Shown here: in pieces, positions 47,561 to 56,965 of the stretch | Position numbering within the stretch: the stretch's first letter is position 1 | How the letters are laid out: every line of letters starts with the position of its first letter | Notes under the pieces: model-generated | Seen by the model: the letters and a program-made list of their open reading frames with translations, nothing else | What the model was told of the DNA's origin: nothing | Database searches by the model: none | Source: Hymenobacter sp. YC55 | GTDB taxonomy: Bacteria > Bacteroidota > Bacteroidia > Cytophagales > Hymenobacteraceae | DNA length: 64,000 bases | Direction: 5' to 3' | Assembly (NCBI RefSeq): GCF_029433095.1 | Contig: NZ_JARNTX010000001.1 | Location: 2,604,001 to 2,668,000, forward strand | Translations under genes and position numbers: made by a program

Positions 47561-47590
47561 AAAAGCCCTGGAGATTCTCCGGGGCTTTTT
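47561..47590 (+). terminator. Terminator after KGG-protein gene
   Basis: 13-bp stem AAAAGCCCTGGAG/CTCCGGGGCTTTT (one G:U) and T-run. Confidence 0.88.
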
Positions 47591-47809
47591 TGTTGTGCGG
47601 CCCGTTGCCTGCTGTTCTGCTCGTTTGGTGTGCTGCCGTGGCCAGTTGTTTCACATGCATAGGAAGGCTGCGGTAAAATGGTACCGCCGGCGAGTCGTTA
47701 GATGGCAGTGGGCGGCCTGTATAGGTGGTTTGTTATGTGGCACTTCAGGCGTTGTCGGGCCTTTTGGCTGTTGGTGGGTTAGCCAAAAGGTGGAGGTGCT
47801 ACGTAAGCA

Positions 47810-49525
47810 ATGCGGTTTCTGCTTTTGTTACTTATGTCTGTTACTGCTACGCTGGCGGCGCCGGCACCCGTTTCGCCTATGGCGCCCCTCCGGATTCCGT
47901 TTTTCCGGATGCTCTGGATTGCCTCTTTTGTTTCCAACATCGGCACCTGGATGCAAAACGTGGGCGCCGTGGGGCTAATGACCGACCTGACGACTTCGCC
48001 GGTGCTGGTGGCGTTGCTACAAACTGCTTCGGCGCTGCCTGTCTTTTTACTGAGTTTGCCCGCTGGCGCCCTCGCCGACTTAGTGGATCGGCGGCGCATG
48101 CTGATGCTCACCCAGTCCTGGATGGCCGGGGTGGCCTTGGTGCTGGCGGCTATTACGCTGCTGGGGCTCACCACGCCGTGGCTGTTGCTTCTGCTTACGT
48201 TTCTGCTGGGACTGGGCGGCGCGCTCAACAACCCCGTGTGGCAAACCGTGACGCCTGAGCTGGTACCCCGCGAGCAGCTGCCCCAGGCCTTGGCCCTCAA
48301 CAGCGTAAGCTTCAACTTGGCCCGCTCGTTTGGGCCGGCGCTCGGCGGCTTGCTGATTGGCAGCTTCTCGGCGGGAGCGGCATTTCTGCTCAACGGGTTG
48401 TCGTTTTTGGCTACTATTTATATGGTGTGGCGCTGGAAACGCGAGCCGCAGGCCACTTCCACGCTGGCGGGCGAGCGGGTGCTGGCGGCCATTCGGGGGG
48501 GCGTGCGCTACGCGCGTTTCGCGCCGCCCGTTCAGAATATTCTGGTACGGGGCGTGAGCTTCACGTTTGGAGCTTCGGCACTGTTTGCTTTGATGCCGGC
48601 CGTGGTAGCGCGGCGGCTTTTGCTGCCTACTTCGTTTTATTCGGTGCTGCTCTCGTGCATGGGCGCGGGGGCCGTACTTGGCGCGGTGGTGCTACCGGGT
48701 CTCAACCGCCGCATTACTATCAACTGGCGCGTGACGCTGGCCACGGTGGCTTTTGCCATTGGCTTGCTCGGGCTAGCCTTCGTCGACAACCGCGTGGTGC
48801 TATCGGCGCTGCTGGTGCTGGTGGGGTTGGCTTGGATGCTGGTGCTCAACTCGTTTAGCGTGGGCGTGCAAACGGTGGTGCCCCGCTGGGTGCAGGCCCG
48901 CACAATTAGTTTGTATCTGCTTACCATTCAGGGCGGCATGGCGCTGGGCAGCGTGGTGTGGGGTTCGGTAGCCAGCCATTGGGGCCTGCCCGTGGCGTTG
49001 GCCGGGGCGGCTGTTTGGCTGGGCCTAAGCACGCTGCTGGTACTGCGCTACTCGCTTATCAACAACACCGAAACCCTGGACTTCACCCCCGCCCGGTCAC
49101 GCCCCGAGTTGGTGCTGAAGCAGGAGCCCGCCCCCAATGCCGGCCCGGTTATCATCACGACTGCCTATCAAGTGGCCCCTGCCGACCACCCGGCTTTTGC
49201 GGCCCTTATGGAGCAGCTCAGCCGCATCCGTCGTCGCGAAGGAGCCATACGGGTCGGCCTCTACACCGACCTGGCCGACCCTACCCGGCTGGTCGAGTAT
49301 TTCATGGTGGAATCGTGGGAAGAGTATGAGCAATTGCACGACCGGGGCGTGAGCCGCGAAGAAGCTGACGTGAAGAACCTAGCCCGCCAGCTCCACCAAG
49401 GCCCCGACAAGCCCGTAATCACCCGCTTACTAGCCGAGCACGCCGGCGAACCAACCAGCCAATCCGCCATGGTGCCCGGCAGCACCCGCCTAGTAGCCAG
49501 TACCGCCGGCGAAACCGCCAGCTAA
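47810..49525 (+). CDS. MFS transporter, MFS_3 type, with C-terminal ABM-like domain
   Basis: 571 residues; starts at 47810, 47834 or 47879 (MAPLRIPFFRML) are all in frame and the true one is unclear. About 12 membrane helices to residue ~420, with FVSNIGTWMQNVGAVGLMTDL in helix 1 and GALADLVDRRRML as the cytoplasmic loop motif. The last ~130 residues (ITTAYQVAPADHPAFAALM, then EGAIRVGLYTDLADPTRLVEYF and SWEEYEQLHDR) are an ABM-like ferredoxin fold that is a standard part of the MFS_3 family. Substrate unknown; relatives export siderophores or drugs. Confidence 0.85.
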   Translation: MRFLLLLLMSVTATLAAPAPVSPMAPLRIPFFRMLWIASFVSNIGTWMQNVGAVGLMTDLTTSPVLVALLQTASALPVFLLSLPAGALADLVDRRRMLMLTQSWMAGVALVLAAITLLGLTTPWLLLLLTFLLGLGGALNNPVWQTVTPELVPREQLPQALALNSVSFNLARSFGPALGGLLIGSFSAGAAFLLNGLSFLATIYMVWRWKREPQATSTLAGERVLAAIRGGVRYARFAPPVQNILVRGVSFTFGASALFALMPAVVARRLLLPTSFYSVLLSCMGAGAVLGAVVLPGLNRRITINWRVTLATVAFAIGLLGLAFVDNRVVLSALLVLVGLAWMLVLNSFSVGVQTVVPRWVQARTISLYLLTIQGGMALGSVVWGSVASHWGLPVALAGAAVWLGLSTLLVLRYSLINNTETLDFTPARSRPELVLKQEPAPNAGPVIITTAYQVAPADHPAFAALMEQLSRIRRREGAIRVGLYTDLADPTRLVEYFMVESWEEYEQLHDRGVSREEADVKNLARQLHQGPDKPVITRLLAEHAGEPTSQSAMVPGSTRLVASTAGETAS

Positions 49526-49636
49526 GCATTGGCACTAGACTACAGCTAACAGGTGGCTCCTTTCCCAGCTGCTATTGCGCATCTAGCAAGGAGAAGCTAA
49601 GAGCGGTTGACCCGCATCAGAACGTTTCGTTAAAAC

Positions 49637-49802
49637 GTCATCTGAGCGGAGCCGGAGGCGCAGTCGAAGCATCTCGCGTGCTGACGTTACAGTGCTAACC
49701 GTCATGCTGAGCGTAGTGCAACGAAGTCGAAGCATCTCGCGTGCTGATGCAGGAGTGGTATATACCACACTAGCGAGATGCTTCGGCTGCGCTCAGCATG
49801 AC
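49637..49802. repeat. REP-like hairpin repeat cluster 6
   Basis: A degenerate direct unit at 49637-49677, a direct unit at 49701-49740 and an inverted unit at 49773-49802. Spacer GTGCTGATGCAGGAG... ATACCACACTA is nearly identical to that of cluster 3 (14.3 kb). Lies after the MFS_3 gene. The remaining ~230 bp before the ABC gene hold no gene I can support. Confidence 0.88.
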
Positions 49803-50035
49803 GGTCGAGGTGAACAACAGTTATTAAACCACTTCTCACTCCCAGCTCCTTTTTGCTAGAATGCGCAGCAGCTGAGAGGGGAACTTGTGACTAGGTTTAG
49901 CATCTAAGTAGCTAAGCCTTTGATATTTTATGATCTACTACGCAGGGTATGTGTGAATAAATACGGAGTGGTCTGTAGCTGAACTGAAACCTTCTACCTT
50001 GTTGGATGCTTTCTAGCTGAATACTCTTCTCGCAT

Positions 50036-51823
50036 ATGAAACTGCTCTACGGCTATCTGCGCAATTACTGGGGCTTATTGGTGCTGGCCCTGGTACTGGC
50101 GGCCATCAACCAAATTTTCTCGCTGCTTGACCCCTGGATTTTTCGCAAAATCATCGACCAATATGTGGTCAAGCCCAGCGGGGCGCTGCACGACATCAAC
50201 TTCCGGACCTTTTTGAGCGGCGCGGGCTTGCTGATCCTGGCGGCTATGGGCGTGGCCATGGTGTCGCGCATAGCCAAAAACTTCCAGGACTACTACGTCA
50301 ACGTTATCACCCAGCGGTTGGGGGCGCAACTGTACTCCGATGGGTTGCGGCATTCGCTGGAGCTGCCGTATCAGGTGTTCGAAGACCAGCGCTCGGGCGA
50401 GACGCTAGGCAAGCTCCAGAAGGTCCGCACCGACGTTGAAAAGCTGATTGCCTCGTTTGTGAACGTGCTGTTTGTGGGCTTGGTGGGCATCATCTTCGTG
50501 GTAGGGTATGCCCTCACGGTGTACTGGGTTATTGCACCGGTTTATTTTCTAACCATTCCGCTGCTAGGGCTGCTGAGCTCGGTGCTGAGCAAGAAAATCA
50601 AGGAGGTGCAGAAAACCATCGTGGCCGAAACCACTGCTCTGGCGGGTGCCACCACGGAAAGCTTGCGCAATATCGAGTTGGTGAAAAGCTTGGGTTTGGC
50701 CCAGCAGGAAACCGAGCGGCTCAACTCCACCACCAACAAGATTCTGAAGCTGGAGCTAAAGAAGGTGCGTTACATCCGCTCGTTGTCGTTTGTGCAAGGC
50801 ACGTTTGTAAACTTGCTGCGCAACGCCATTCTGCTGCTCATGCTGTACTTGGTGGTGCAGGGCCGCATTACGGTGGGCGAGTTCTTCTCGCTGTTTATTT
50901 ACTCGTTTGCCATTTTCGGGCCGCTGCAGGAAATGGGCAACATCATCAATATCTACCGCGAAACCGAGGCTTCTCTGGCCAATTTCGAGCAGATACTGGC
51001 CACGCCGCGCGACGTGAAGCCCACGCACCCCAAAAACATCAAACAGATTCAAACGCTGGCCTTTGATGAGGTGCGCTTCAAGCACCTGTCAGCTAGCAAT
51101 GCGGCGCTGGATGGCATTTCCTTCGAAACAAAGCTGGGTGAAACCATTGCGTTTGTGGGGCCCTCAGGCTCCGGCAAAACCACGCTCGTGAAGCTGTTGG
51201 TAGGGCTCTACCCGCCCGCCGCCGGTCAGATTCTCTACAATGGCATTCCCGGTACTGAAATCGACTTAGACACGCTACGCGAGCAAATAGGCTTTGTAAC
51301 CCAGGATACGCAGCTATTCGCGGGTACCATCCGCGAAAACCTGCGCTTTGTGGCCCCTCATGCCACCGACGAGGAATGCCTGCGTGCCTTGCACCAAGCC
51401 GCTGCCGACTCGTTACTGGCCCGCGCCCCCCAAGGCCTCGACACGGTGATTGGGGAAGGCGGCGTGAAGGTTTCGGGCGGTGAAAAGCAGCGCCTGAGCA
51501 TTGCGCGGGCCTTATTGCGGCGCCCAACGCTGCTGGTATTCGACGAAGCCACCTCGGCCCTGGACTCGCTTACGGAAGAAGAAATCAGCCAGACGGTGCG
51601 CGAGCTTTCGGGCTCGCGCCAGCACATTACCATCCTTATTGCCCACCGGCTCAGCACCATCCTGCACGCCGACAAGATTTTCGTGCTGGAGCGTGGCCAC
51701 ATTGCCGAGCAAGGCCGCCACGACGAGCTGCTGCTGCAAAAAGGTCTTTATTACGCCATGTGGCGCCAGCAAATCGGCGAACGGCCACAGTCCGCTATTG
51801 CTCCCCAACTGGTGCAAGCGTAA
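50036..51823 (+). CDS. ABC exporter, fused permease/ATPase (MsbA-like half transporter)
   Basis: 595 residues. Six-helix transmembrane domain (about 1-325) then an ATPase domain: Walker A VGPSGSGKTTLVKLL (about 378-392), Q-loop GFVTQDTQLF, signature VSGGEKQRLSIARALL, Walker B LLVFDEATSALD and the LIAHRLSTI His. The fused arrangement and length are those of type I exporters such as MsbA, LmrA and lipid or drug pumps. Substrate cannot be told. A long stem-loop terminator closes the gene. Confidence 0.93.
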   Translation: MKLLYGYLRNYWGLLVLALVLAAINQIFSLLDPWIFRKIIDQYVVKPSGALHDINFRTFLSGAGLLILAAMGVAMVSRIAKNFQDYYVNVITQRLGAQLYSDGLRHSLELPYQVFEDQRSGETLGKLQKVRTDVEKLIASFVNVLFVGLVGIIFVVGYALTVYWVIAPVYFLTIPLLGLLSSVLSKKIKEVQKTIVAETTALAGATTESLRNIELVKSLGLAQQETERLNSTTNKILKLELKKVRYIRSLSFVQGTFVNLLRNAILLLMLYLVVQGRITVGEFFSLFIYSFAIFGPLQEMGNIINIYRETEASLANFEQILATPRDVKPTHPKNIKQIQTLAFDEVRFKHLSASNAALDGISFETKLGETIAFVGPSGSGKTTLVKLLVGLYPPAAGQILYNGIPGTEIDLDTLREQIGFVTQDTQLFAGTIRENLRFVAPHATDEECLRALHQAAADSLLARAPQGLDTVIGEGGVKVSGGEKQRLSIARALLRRPTLLVFDEATSALDSLTEEEISQTVRELSGSRQHITILIAHRLSTILHADKIFVLERGHIAEQGRHDELLLQKGLYYAMWRQQIGERPQSAIAPQLVQA

Positions 51824-51854
51824 CTGCATATCGGCCCATCTTTCTTAGTCTAGG

Positions 51855-51914
51855 AGCTCCGGCCGCTAGGTACCTCCCTCACTTGGGGCAGGCACCTAGC
51901 GGCCGGAGCTTTTC
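51855..51914 (+). terminator. Terminator after ABC exporter
   Basis: 17-bp perfect stem AGCTCCGGCCGCTAGGT with its complement at 51894-51910, 22-nt loop, then TTTT. Confidence 0.9.
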
Positions 51915-52120
51915 CGTGCCTGACAACCTAGTAGTTATAAAGCAGGCAGGACAGGCAAGCAAACGACAGTAGGTCAACAGTACTGAAAAGAAATGCTTGC
52001 GCTGAAATGTCGACCGTACTAGCTATACACAGCTTCTTTTGTGGGCACTAAAAATTGGTGGTACACGTTATTTAGGCACGATTCCTGACTATCCAGGTTT
52101 CTCATCCTACTACTATTTCC

Positions 52121-53050
52121 ATGACGTTTCAGCCTCGCTTTTTCCGCCATTTCTCCGGCTTGCTGCTGGCTGCGTGGCTGCTTCTGGCCGGTTCGGTCAG
52201 TGCTCAATCCTCAACTACGACTCCCAAGCGCGACGTACTGCGCGAAATCACCGATGTGGTGGGCCTTAAGCCCCGCTTCGAATTACAGGCTACCAGCGCC
52301 GTTCAAAACGCGGCAGCGGTGGTATACAACGGCAAACGCTTCCTACTCTACAACCCCGACTTTGTGGCTGCCGTGAACCGCGCCGGCCGCTCCGACTGGG
52401 CGGGCATCAGCATTCTTGCCCACGAAATGGGCCACCACCTCAACGGCCACACCTTGAAGCCCGGCGGCTCTAACCCCACCGACGAGCTAGAAGCCGACGA
52501 GTTTTCGGGCTTTGTGCTGCGCAAAATGGGCGCCAGCCTGGCCGAAGCCCAAGCCGGTATGGCGGTGGTATCGGACGAGGAAGCTTCCCCTACGCACCCC
52601 GGCCGCTCCACTCGCCTCAAGGCCATCAACGACGGTTGGCAGCGGGCCAGCCAGCAGATTGCGGCTAGCAACCGCGGCACTGCTCCTTCCGCCGCACCCG
52701 CTATCGTAAGCAACTACCCTGCTGTGCCGACGCCCACTCCAACCCGGTCCAGCACTAGCGCAAAAACGCCGGTTGTAATGGCCAGCAACGGGCAGATGAG
52801 CTTGGTAGGCAAGATTACCTTCCGCAATAAGCCCAACCAGCCGTTCTACCTCACCAACCGCCTCAACGTAATTCGCCTCGACCATGAGGAGCATACGGCG
52901 CAAGTGGTAGGCCGCATCACCCGCTCCAACAACGAAGACTTTCCTTTCATCTTGGTTGACGAGCAAAACCGCCGCCTCCTGATTGATGCAGAAGGTGCCG
53001 TCTATGACAGCAACGGTCGGCAAGTAGCCATGGTATCGGACCCTTCCTAA
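52121..53050 (+). CDS. Exported M48-like zinc metalloprotease
   Basis: 309 residues. Signal peptide at 1-29 (FSGLLLAAWLLLAGSVSAQ). The zinc site is AHEMGHHLNGH (about 106-116, HExxH), with a third ligand Glu in DELEADEFSGF (about 127-137); this is the M48 layout without the usual membrane helices. The ~100-residue C-terminal part (MSLVGKITFRNKPNQPFYL... LIDAEGAVYDSNGRQV) is a beta-rich domain I do not recognise, joined by a Pro/Ser/Thr linker. Likely a periplasmic protease or peptidase for stress protein turnover. Confidence 0.85.
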   Translation: MTFQPRFFRHFSGLLLAAWLLLAGSVSAQSSTTTPKRDVLREITDVVGLKPRFELQATSAVQNAAAVVYNGKRFLLYNPDFVAAVNRAGRSDWAGISILAHEMGHHLNGHTLKPGGSNPTDELEADEFSGFVLRKMGASLAEAQAGMAVVSDEEASPTHPGRSTRLKAINDGWQRASQQIAASNRGTAPSAAPAIVSNYPAVPTPTPTRSSTSAKTPVVMASNGQMSLVGKITFRNKPNQPFYLTNRLNVIRLDHEEHTAQVVGRITRSNNEDFPFILVDEQNRRLLIDAEGAVYDSNGRQVAMVSDPS

Positions 53051-53081
53051 GGAGGGCACGAACTGTCAATATTATTCAAGA

Positions 53082-53127
53082 ATAAACAAAAAGGTCCCGG
53101 CTGTTTAGCCGGGACCTTTTTGTTTAT
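53082..53127. terminator. Bidirectional terminator
   Basis: 21-bp perfect stem (53082-53102 with 53107-53127) with a 4-nt loop and A/T flanks on both sides, between convergent protease and DUF4394 genes. Confidence 0.92.
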
Positions 53128-53142
53128 GAGGAATATAAGCTG

Positions 53143-54669
53143 CTAGAAGCCGAGCCCAACGGCCAAGCCAGTAGCGGCACTGGTAAAGTCGCCTACGCTG
53201 GTTGCGGCTCCGGTGCTAGTGTTGATTCGGTAGAGCTTGGTGCTGCCGCCCGAGGAAAGCAAGGCGTATGGGGTGCCGGTCGTTCCGCCAATATCAAAGC
53301 CGTTGGCAGCTTCCACATCTACGCCGAGGTTGCCTACTTCCACTAGAGTGCCTGCGTTTGGCGGATTCTGGGCGAAAAGTTTGTCGGACATTACATCAAT
53401 GTCGAACAGCATGGTGGTAGTGGCTCCGGCGAAGTTATTGGTGTAGGCGGCACCCGTAACAGCGGGTGTGCCGGGGTTGAGTGCGCCATCAACAAGAGCA
53501 ACGCCGTCGGTGGGGTTCACGCGCAGGTTCTGGCCGGTGTTGCTCACAATCCGGAGCCGGTCTACGGTAGGGTTGAAATCCACGCCAAAAGCAGTACCGG
53601 CGAGGGGCGTACTCAAAGACGCCACAAACGCGGCCGCTCCCGAAGATGTATTGACGGTGTAGAGGCGGCTATGGCTACCTAACGCGTATAGTTGGCCGTT
53701 TACGGGCCGGAAGTCAATGCCTACTACGGTTTCGTTGGCTTCCAAGCCGGTAAGCGGCTTGGCTACGGTGGAAGATGGATTTACAGGGTTGAAAATCAGG
53801 AGGCTATTGGCAGGCGTAATGGCGTAGGCAACCGGCTGGGTCGGAATAGCAATGCCGGTGTACATCTTGTTGTTGTACTTGGCTATAGTTTTGGTTTTGC
53901 CGGTAGCCAAGTCGACAGTGAACAACGTGGCTTTGCCGTTGACTTCAAAAAGCCCAACTGCTTTGTCGTTTTGGGGTGCAATATCGAAGCCGCCTTCCCC
54001 GGTTACTTTTAGCTTGAGGTCGCCAACTTCCACCAGCGTACCATCATTAGGTGGCATCTGCTTGTAGAGCTTTTGGGTTGTAATGTCGATGTCGTAGAGG
54101 GTGGTTGTGGTGGCGCCAGCTACATTGTTCGTGTACGCTACGGCGGAGATGCTGGCCCCAGTGGCACCGTTGATCTGGCCATCGGTATTGGCAACGGCAC
54201 CGGTTTCAGGATTTAGGCGCAGGTTCTGCCCGGTGTTGGTTACTAAGCGGATACGGTCTACGGTCGGATTGAAATCAAAGCCTGCAATAGTGCCCGAGAC
54301 CGTTGGCGTAAGAGGTCCTGCGCCAATCATGCGGGCGGCCCCCGTCAGGGGGTTGATTACGTAGAGGCGGCTGGCGCTGCTTACTCCGTACAGTTGCCCA
54401 GTAGCTGGCCGAAAGTCAATGGCCAGAATGGTTTCGCCGGACTGCAAACCACTGATGGCAACCGTAGCAACAGGGCTTTGGGAACTACCAGCCGCAAAAG
54501 CAGCTAGTTTAACACCTTCTTCCAAGGCAATAAAGGGGACGTCTAATTGCTGCCCGTTGCCCTGGTTATTCTCATTGAAAATGTGCTCCAAATAATCCTC
54601 GCAACCGGACAATGAGAACAATAGAGCAGCGCAGACTGCCAACTTTCCAACGTAAAAAGACTTTCTCAT
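53143..54669 (-). CDS. DUF4394 tandem-domain lipoprotein
   Basis: 508 residues. Lipobox LFSLSGCED (Cys about 23). Two tandem DUF4394 domains of ~230 residues (about 50-280 and 285-508); each carries the same set of phrases: a FRPATGQLYGVS / FRPVNGQLYALG strand, FNPTVDRIRLVTNTGQNLRLNP / FNPTVDRLRIVSNTGQNLRVNP, and the closing GGFDI / NGFDIGG motif. This is a probable beta-propeller built of two copies. Function unknown; the family is common in soil bacteria and cyanobacteria. Exported and anchored to a membrane. Confidence 0.88.
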   Translation of the reverse strand: MRKSFYVGKLAVCAALLFSLSGCEDYLEHIFNENNQGNGQQLDVPFIALEEGVKLAAFAAGSSQSPVATVAISGLQSGETILAIDFRPATGQLYGVSSASRLYVINPLTGAARMIGAGPLTPTVSGTIAGFDFNPTVDRIRLVTNTGQNLRLNPETGAVANTDGQINGATGASISAVAYTNNVAGATTTTLYDIDITTQKLYKQMPPNDGTLVEVGDLKLKVTGEGGFDIAPQNDKAVGLFEVNGKATLFTVDLATGKTKTIAKYNNKMYTGIAIPTQPVAYAITPANSLLIFNPVNPSSTVAKPLTGLEANETVVGIDFRPVNGQLYALGSHSRLYTVNTSSGAAAFVASLSTPLAGTAFGVDFNPTVDRLRIVSNTGQNLRVNPTDGVALVDGALNPGTPAVTGAAYTNNFAGATTTMLFDIDVMSDKLFAQNPPNAGTLVEVGNLGVDVEAANGFDIGGTTGTPYALLSSGGSTKLYRINTSTGAATSVGDFTSAATGLAVGLGF

Positions 54670-54970
54670 TTTGCTATTTTTTGGTGAAAAATTAGACTTT
54701 GAAGAGAGCTACGACGTGGATTCTCGACCGGATTTAGGCTTCATATAAACTTCATCTATTTGTGCTTATGCGTCCTAACACCTTGGAAAAGTGCTTTGGG
54801 TGTTAAAACCCTCCACACCTATTGAAGCACCTCAGCTACCAGCAAACAGACCATCGGCTCGGATTTGGTGTTCTGCTATATGCAAAGGCTTCAGTGCTAG
54901 TCACCCATCAGACTACAGGCATGTTCTTGGTTGATGCATCTACCTTTGCACCCAACCAACCCGCTGCTGT
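54670..54970. other. Intergenic region between divergent genes
   Basis: Carries the upstream regions of the DUF4394 lipoprotein and PhzF-like genes. TACCTTTG at 54941-54948 fits the -7 consensus ahead of the PhzF-like gene, but there is no TTG at the right spacing. No gene seen. Confidence 0.45.
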
Positions 54971-55870
54971 ATGTCTACGCTCCCTTTCTTGCTCGTTGAT
55001 GCCTTCACAAAAACCCCGTTGGGCGGCAACCCGTGCGCGGTCGTACTGGACGCTGATGCTCTAACTGACAAGCAGATGCAGCAGCTGGCACGCGAGTTCA
55101 ACCAGTCGGAAACCGCTTTTGTGCAGCGCTCCGCGGCGGCAGACTTCGGGGTGCGTTTCTTCACGCCAGCCGAAGAAATTCCGCTGGCCGGGCACCCTAC
55201 TATTGCCACCGTGGTGGCGCTGATGCATGCGGGCCGCTTGCAGCTCGCAGGTTTGCGCACCACGTTGCAGCTCGCCCTGCGCGACGGCCCGATTCGGATA
55301 GATGTAGATGCGCCGATGGAGGCGGACGAGTTGCCGCAGATTCTGATGACCCAGCGCCCGCCCGTATTTGGTCAGCTGCACGACCCAGCGGTGGTAGCCC
55401 CGCTCTTCGGCCTCACCGCTGCCGATGTATTGCCGGGTGCGCCCATCCAAACGGTAAGCACGGGCACCCCGCAGCTCATGATGCTCTTGCGCGACCATGA
55501 CGCCTTGCGCCGGGCCACCCCACCCGAGCCCACCGCCTACGCCCGCTACCGGGCCAGCTCCGACTTTTTCAGTCCCCACTTGTTTTGTTTGGGCGGCGCC
55601 ACCCCCACCGGCCACACGTTTGCCCGGCAATTCGGCACGCCCCCCGACCTGCCCGAAGACCCGGTTACGGGGTCGGCCACGGGGGGCATGGCAGCCTATC
55701 TGTGGTACTATGCCTACCTTGCCCACCCCGATTTCATTGCCGAGCAAGGCCATTGGCTCGGTCGACCGGGCACGATAACGGTGCACGTAGCCGGTCCGCG
55801 CGAGGCTATTGAGTTTGTGCGCATAGGCGGCACGGGCGTGGTGCTCGTGGAAGGCAAGCTGACGGTATAG
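54971..55870 (+). CDS. PhzF-family isomerase
   Basis: 299 residues, the usual length for the diaminopimelate epimerase-like PhzF fold. Start region LPFLLVDAFTKTPLGGNPCAVVLDADAL (split), FNQSETAFVQ with the catalytic Glu (about 40-49), FFTPAEEIPLAGHPTIAT (about 61-78), and EDPVTGSATGG near residue 228-238 in the second half. PhzF proper isomerises DHHA in phenazine synthesis, but most bacterial homologues stand alone, as here, and are of unknown substrate. No other phenazine genes are nearby, so I do not use a gene symbol. Confidence 0.9.
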   Translation: MSTLPFLLVDAFTKTPLGGNPCAVVLDADALTDKQMQQLAREFNQSETAFVQRSAAADFGVRFFTPAEEIPLAGHPTIATVVALMHAGRLQLAGLRTTLQLALRDGPIRIDVDAPMEADELPQILMTQRPPVFGQLHDPAVVAPLFGLTAADVLPGAPIQTVSTGTPQLMMLLRDHDALRRATPPEPTAYARYRASSDFFSPHLFCLGGATPTGHTFARQFGTPPDLPEDPVTGSATGGMAAYLWYYAYLAHPDFIAEQGHWLGRPGTITVHVAGPREAIEFVRIGGTGVVLVEGKLTV

Positions 55871-55892
55871 ACAGTAGGGTTTAAATTCAGCC

Positions 55893-56004
55893 CATACGCT
55901 GTAGCGCGAAGCCTGAGCTTCGCGCATTGTTGAACGACAAGACCCATCCCGTAACAGCAGAATCGGACCACGATACGCGAAGCTGGAGCTTCGTGCTACA
56001 GCAT
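55893..56004. repeat. Paired short hairpins, second repeat family
   Basis: Left copy about 55893-55925 and right copy about 55972-56004 are imperfect inverted copies of each other (GCTGTAGC... GCTACAGC ends), and each also folds on itself around GCGAAGC/GCTTCGC. Lies downstream of the PhzF-like gene and upstream of mutM. It is unrelated to the GTCATGCTGAGC family. Confidence 0.75.
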
Positions 56005-56131
56005 GTGAGCCATCAAGTTTAGCTGCTGCGTTAGGGTTGATAATCTGGTGCAGGTGCTTGTTTTGTTGCAACTCTGAGCCCGCAGAAGCTGTTCAGTACC
56101 TGAACCGTGTTGTACTTATTGCTCCTGCTCC

Positions 56132-56965
56132 GTGCCCGAACTACCCGAAGTTGAAACCTACCGCCGCTTCCTCGACGATATCATTCTGCACCAAACCATT
56201 ACGGCGTTTGAAGTAAAAGACGCCCACGTTCTTGCCACCGACGAAGACACGCTACGCAAGGCCTTAGTAGGCCGCCGCGTGACGGCCACTCACCGCCTCG
56301 GCAAAAACTGCTTTCTGGAGTTAGATAGCCGCCAGGTTGTGGTCCTGCATTTCGGCATGACCGGCGACGTGGGTGCCTACCGCGACGACCACGACGCGCC
56401 CCGCTTTACCCGCGTCGCCTTCCACCTTGCCGATGGTCTGCGCGTGGCTTTCATTGACCCGCGCAAGTTTGGCCGCATTCGGTTGGTGGAAAGCGTAGCG
56501 CAATACCAGAAAGCCAAAAAGCTCGGCCCCGATGCGCTGGACGTAACGCCCGAGCATCTGCAAACTGTGCTCGGCACCAAGAAGCCGATGATTAAGCCGC
56601 TGCTCCTCGACCAAGGCATCACAGCTGGCCTGGGCAACTGGATAGTGGATGAAGTACTATTTCAAGCCAAGATTCATCCGGAGCGCCGGGCGCACACGCT
56701 CAACGCCAAAGAGTTTAAGGCCCTGCACGACGCCATCCAGTTGGTGCTCACCACCGCTATTCAGCACGAGGCCACCTACCGGCACTTCCCCGCCTCGTTT
56801 CTGATTCACGCCCGCGAGTGGGACGACTCCGCTACGCCCGGCACCGATGCCCACACCTTCTGCCCCCGCCACCCGAAAACGCTAATTGATAAAGGCTACG
56901 TGGGTGGCCGGGCTACGTATCATTGCCCGAAGTGTCAGCCGGCTCCGGCTCCCATGGCTCAGTAG
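56132..56965 (+). CDS. mutM: Formamidopyrimidine-DNA glycosylase, variant zinc finger
   Basis: 277 residues, GTG start at 56132; the next residues PELPEVETYRR supply Pro2 and Glu3 of the active site. Lys in RLGKNCFLEL (about 59), HFGMTGD, DPRKFGRI, and GLGNWIVDEVLFQAKIHP (helix-two-turn-helix, about 170-187) are all present. It excises oxidised purines. The C-terminal zinc finger is altered: first pair CPRH (Cys-x2-His) instead of Cys-x2-Cys, second pair CPKC normal. The last 53 bp overlap the 3' end of the antisense membrane protein gene downstream. Confidence 0.93.
   Translation: MPELPEVETYRRFLDDIILHQTITAFEVKDAHVLATDEDTLRKALVGRRVTATHRLGKNCFLELDSRQVVVLHFGMTGDVGAYRDDHDAPRFTRVAFHLADGLRVAFIDPRKFGRIRLVESVAQYQKAKKLGPDALDVTPEHLQTVLGTKKPMIKPLLLDQGITAGLGNWIVDEVLFQAKIHPERRAHTLNAKEFKALHDAIQLVLTTAIQHEATYRHFPASFLIHAREWDDSATPGTDAHTFCPRHPKTLIDKGYVGGRATYHCPKCQPAPAPMAQ

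Noticed and set aside
47810..49525. Novel fusion of an MFS transporter with a monooxygenase-like domain
   Set aside because: The C-terminal ABM-like part is a regular feature of the MFS_3 family, so not novel.
54822..55064. 80-codon frame before and into the PhzF-like gene
   Set aside because: Different frame from a well-supported gene, no family features.
54971..55870. Phenazine biosynthesis
   Set aside because: The PhzF-like protein has no other phenazine genes nearby; most homologues are of unknown substrate.
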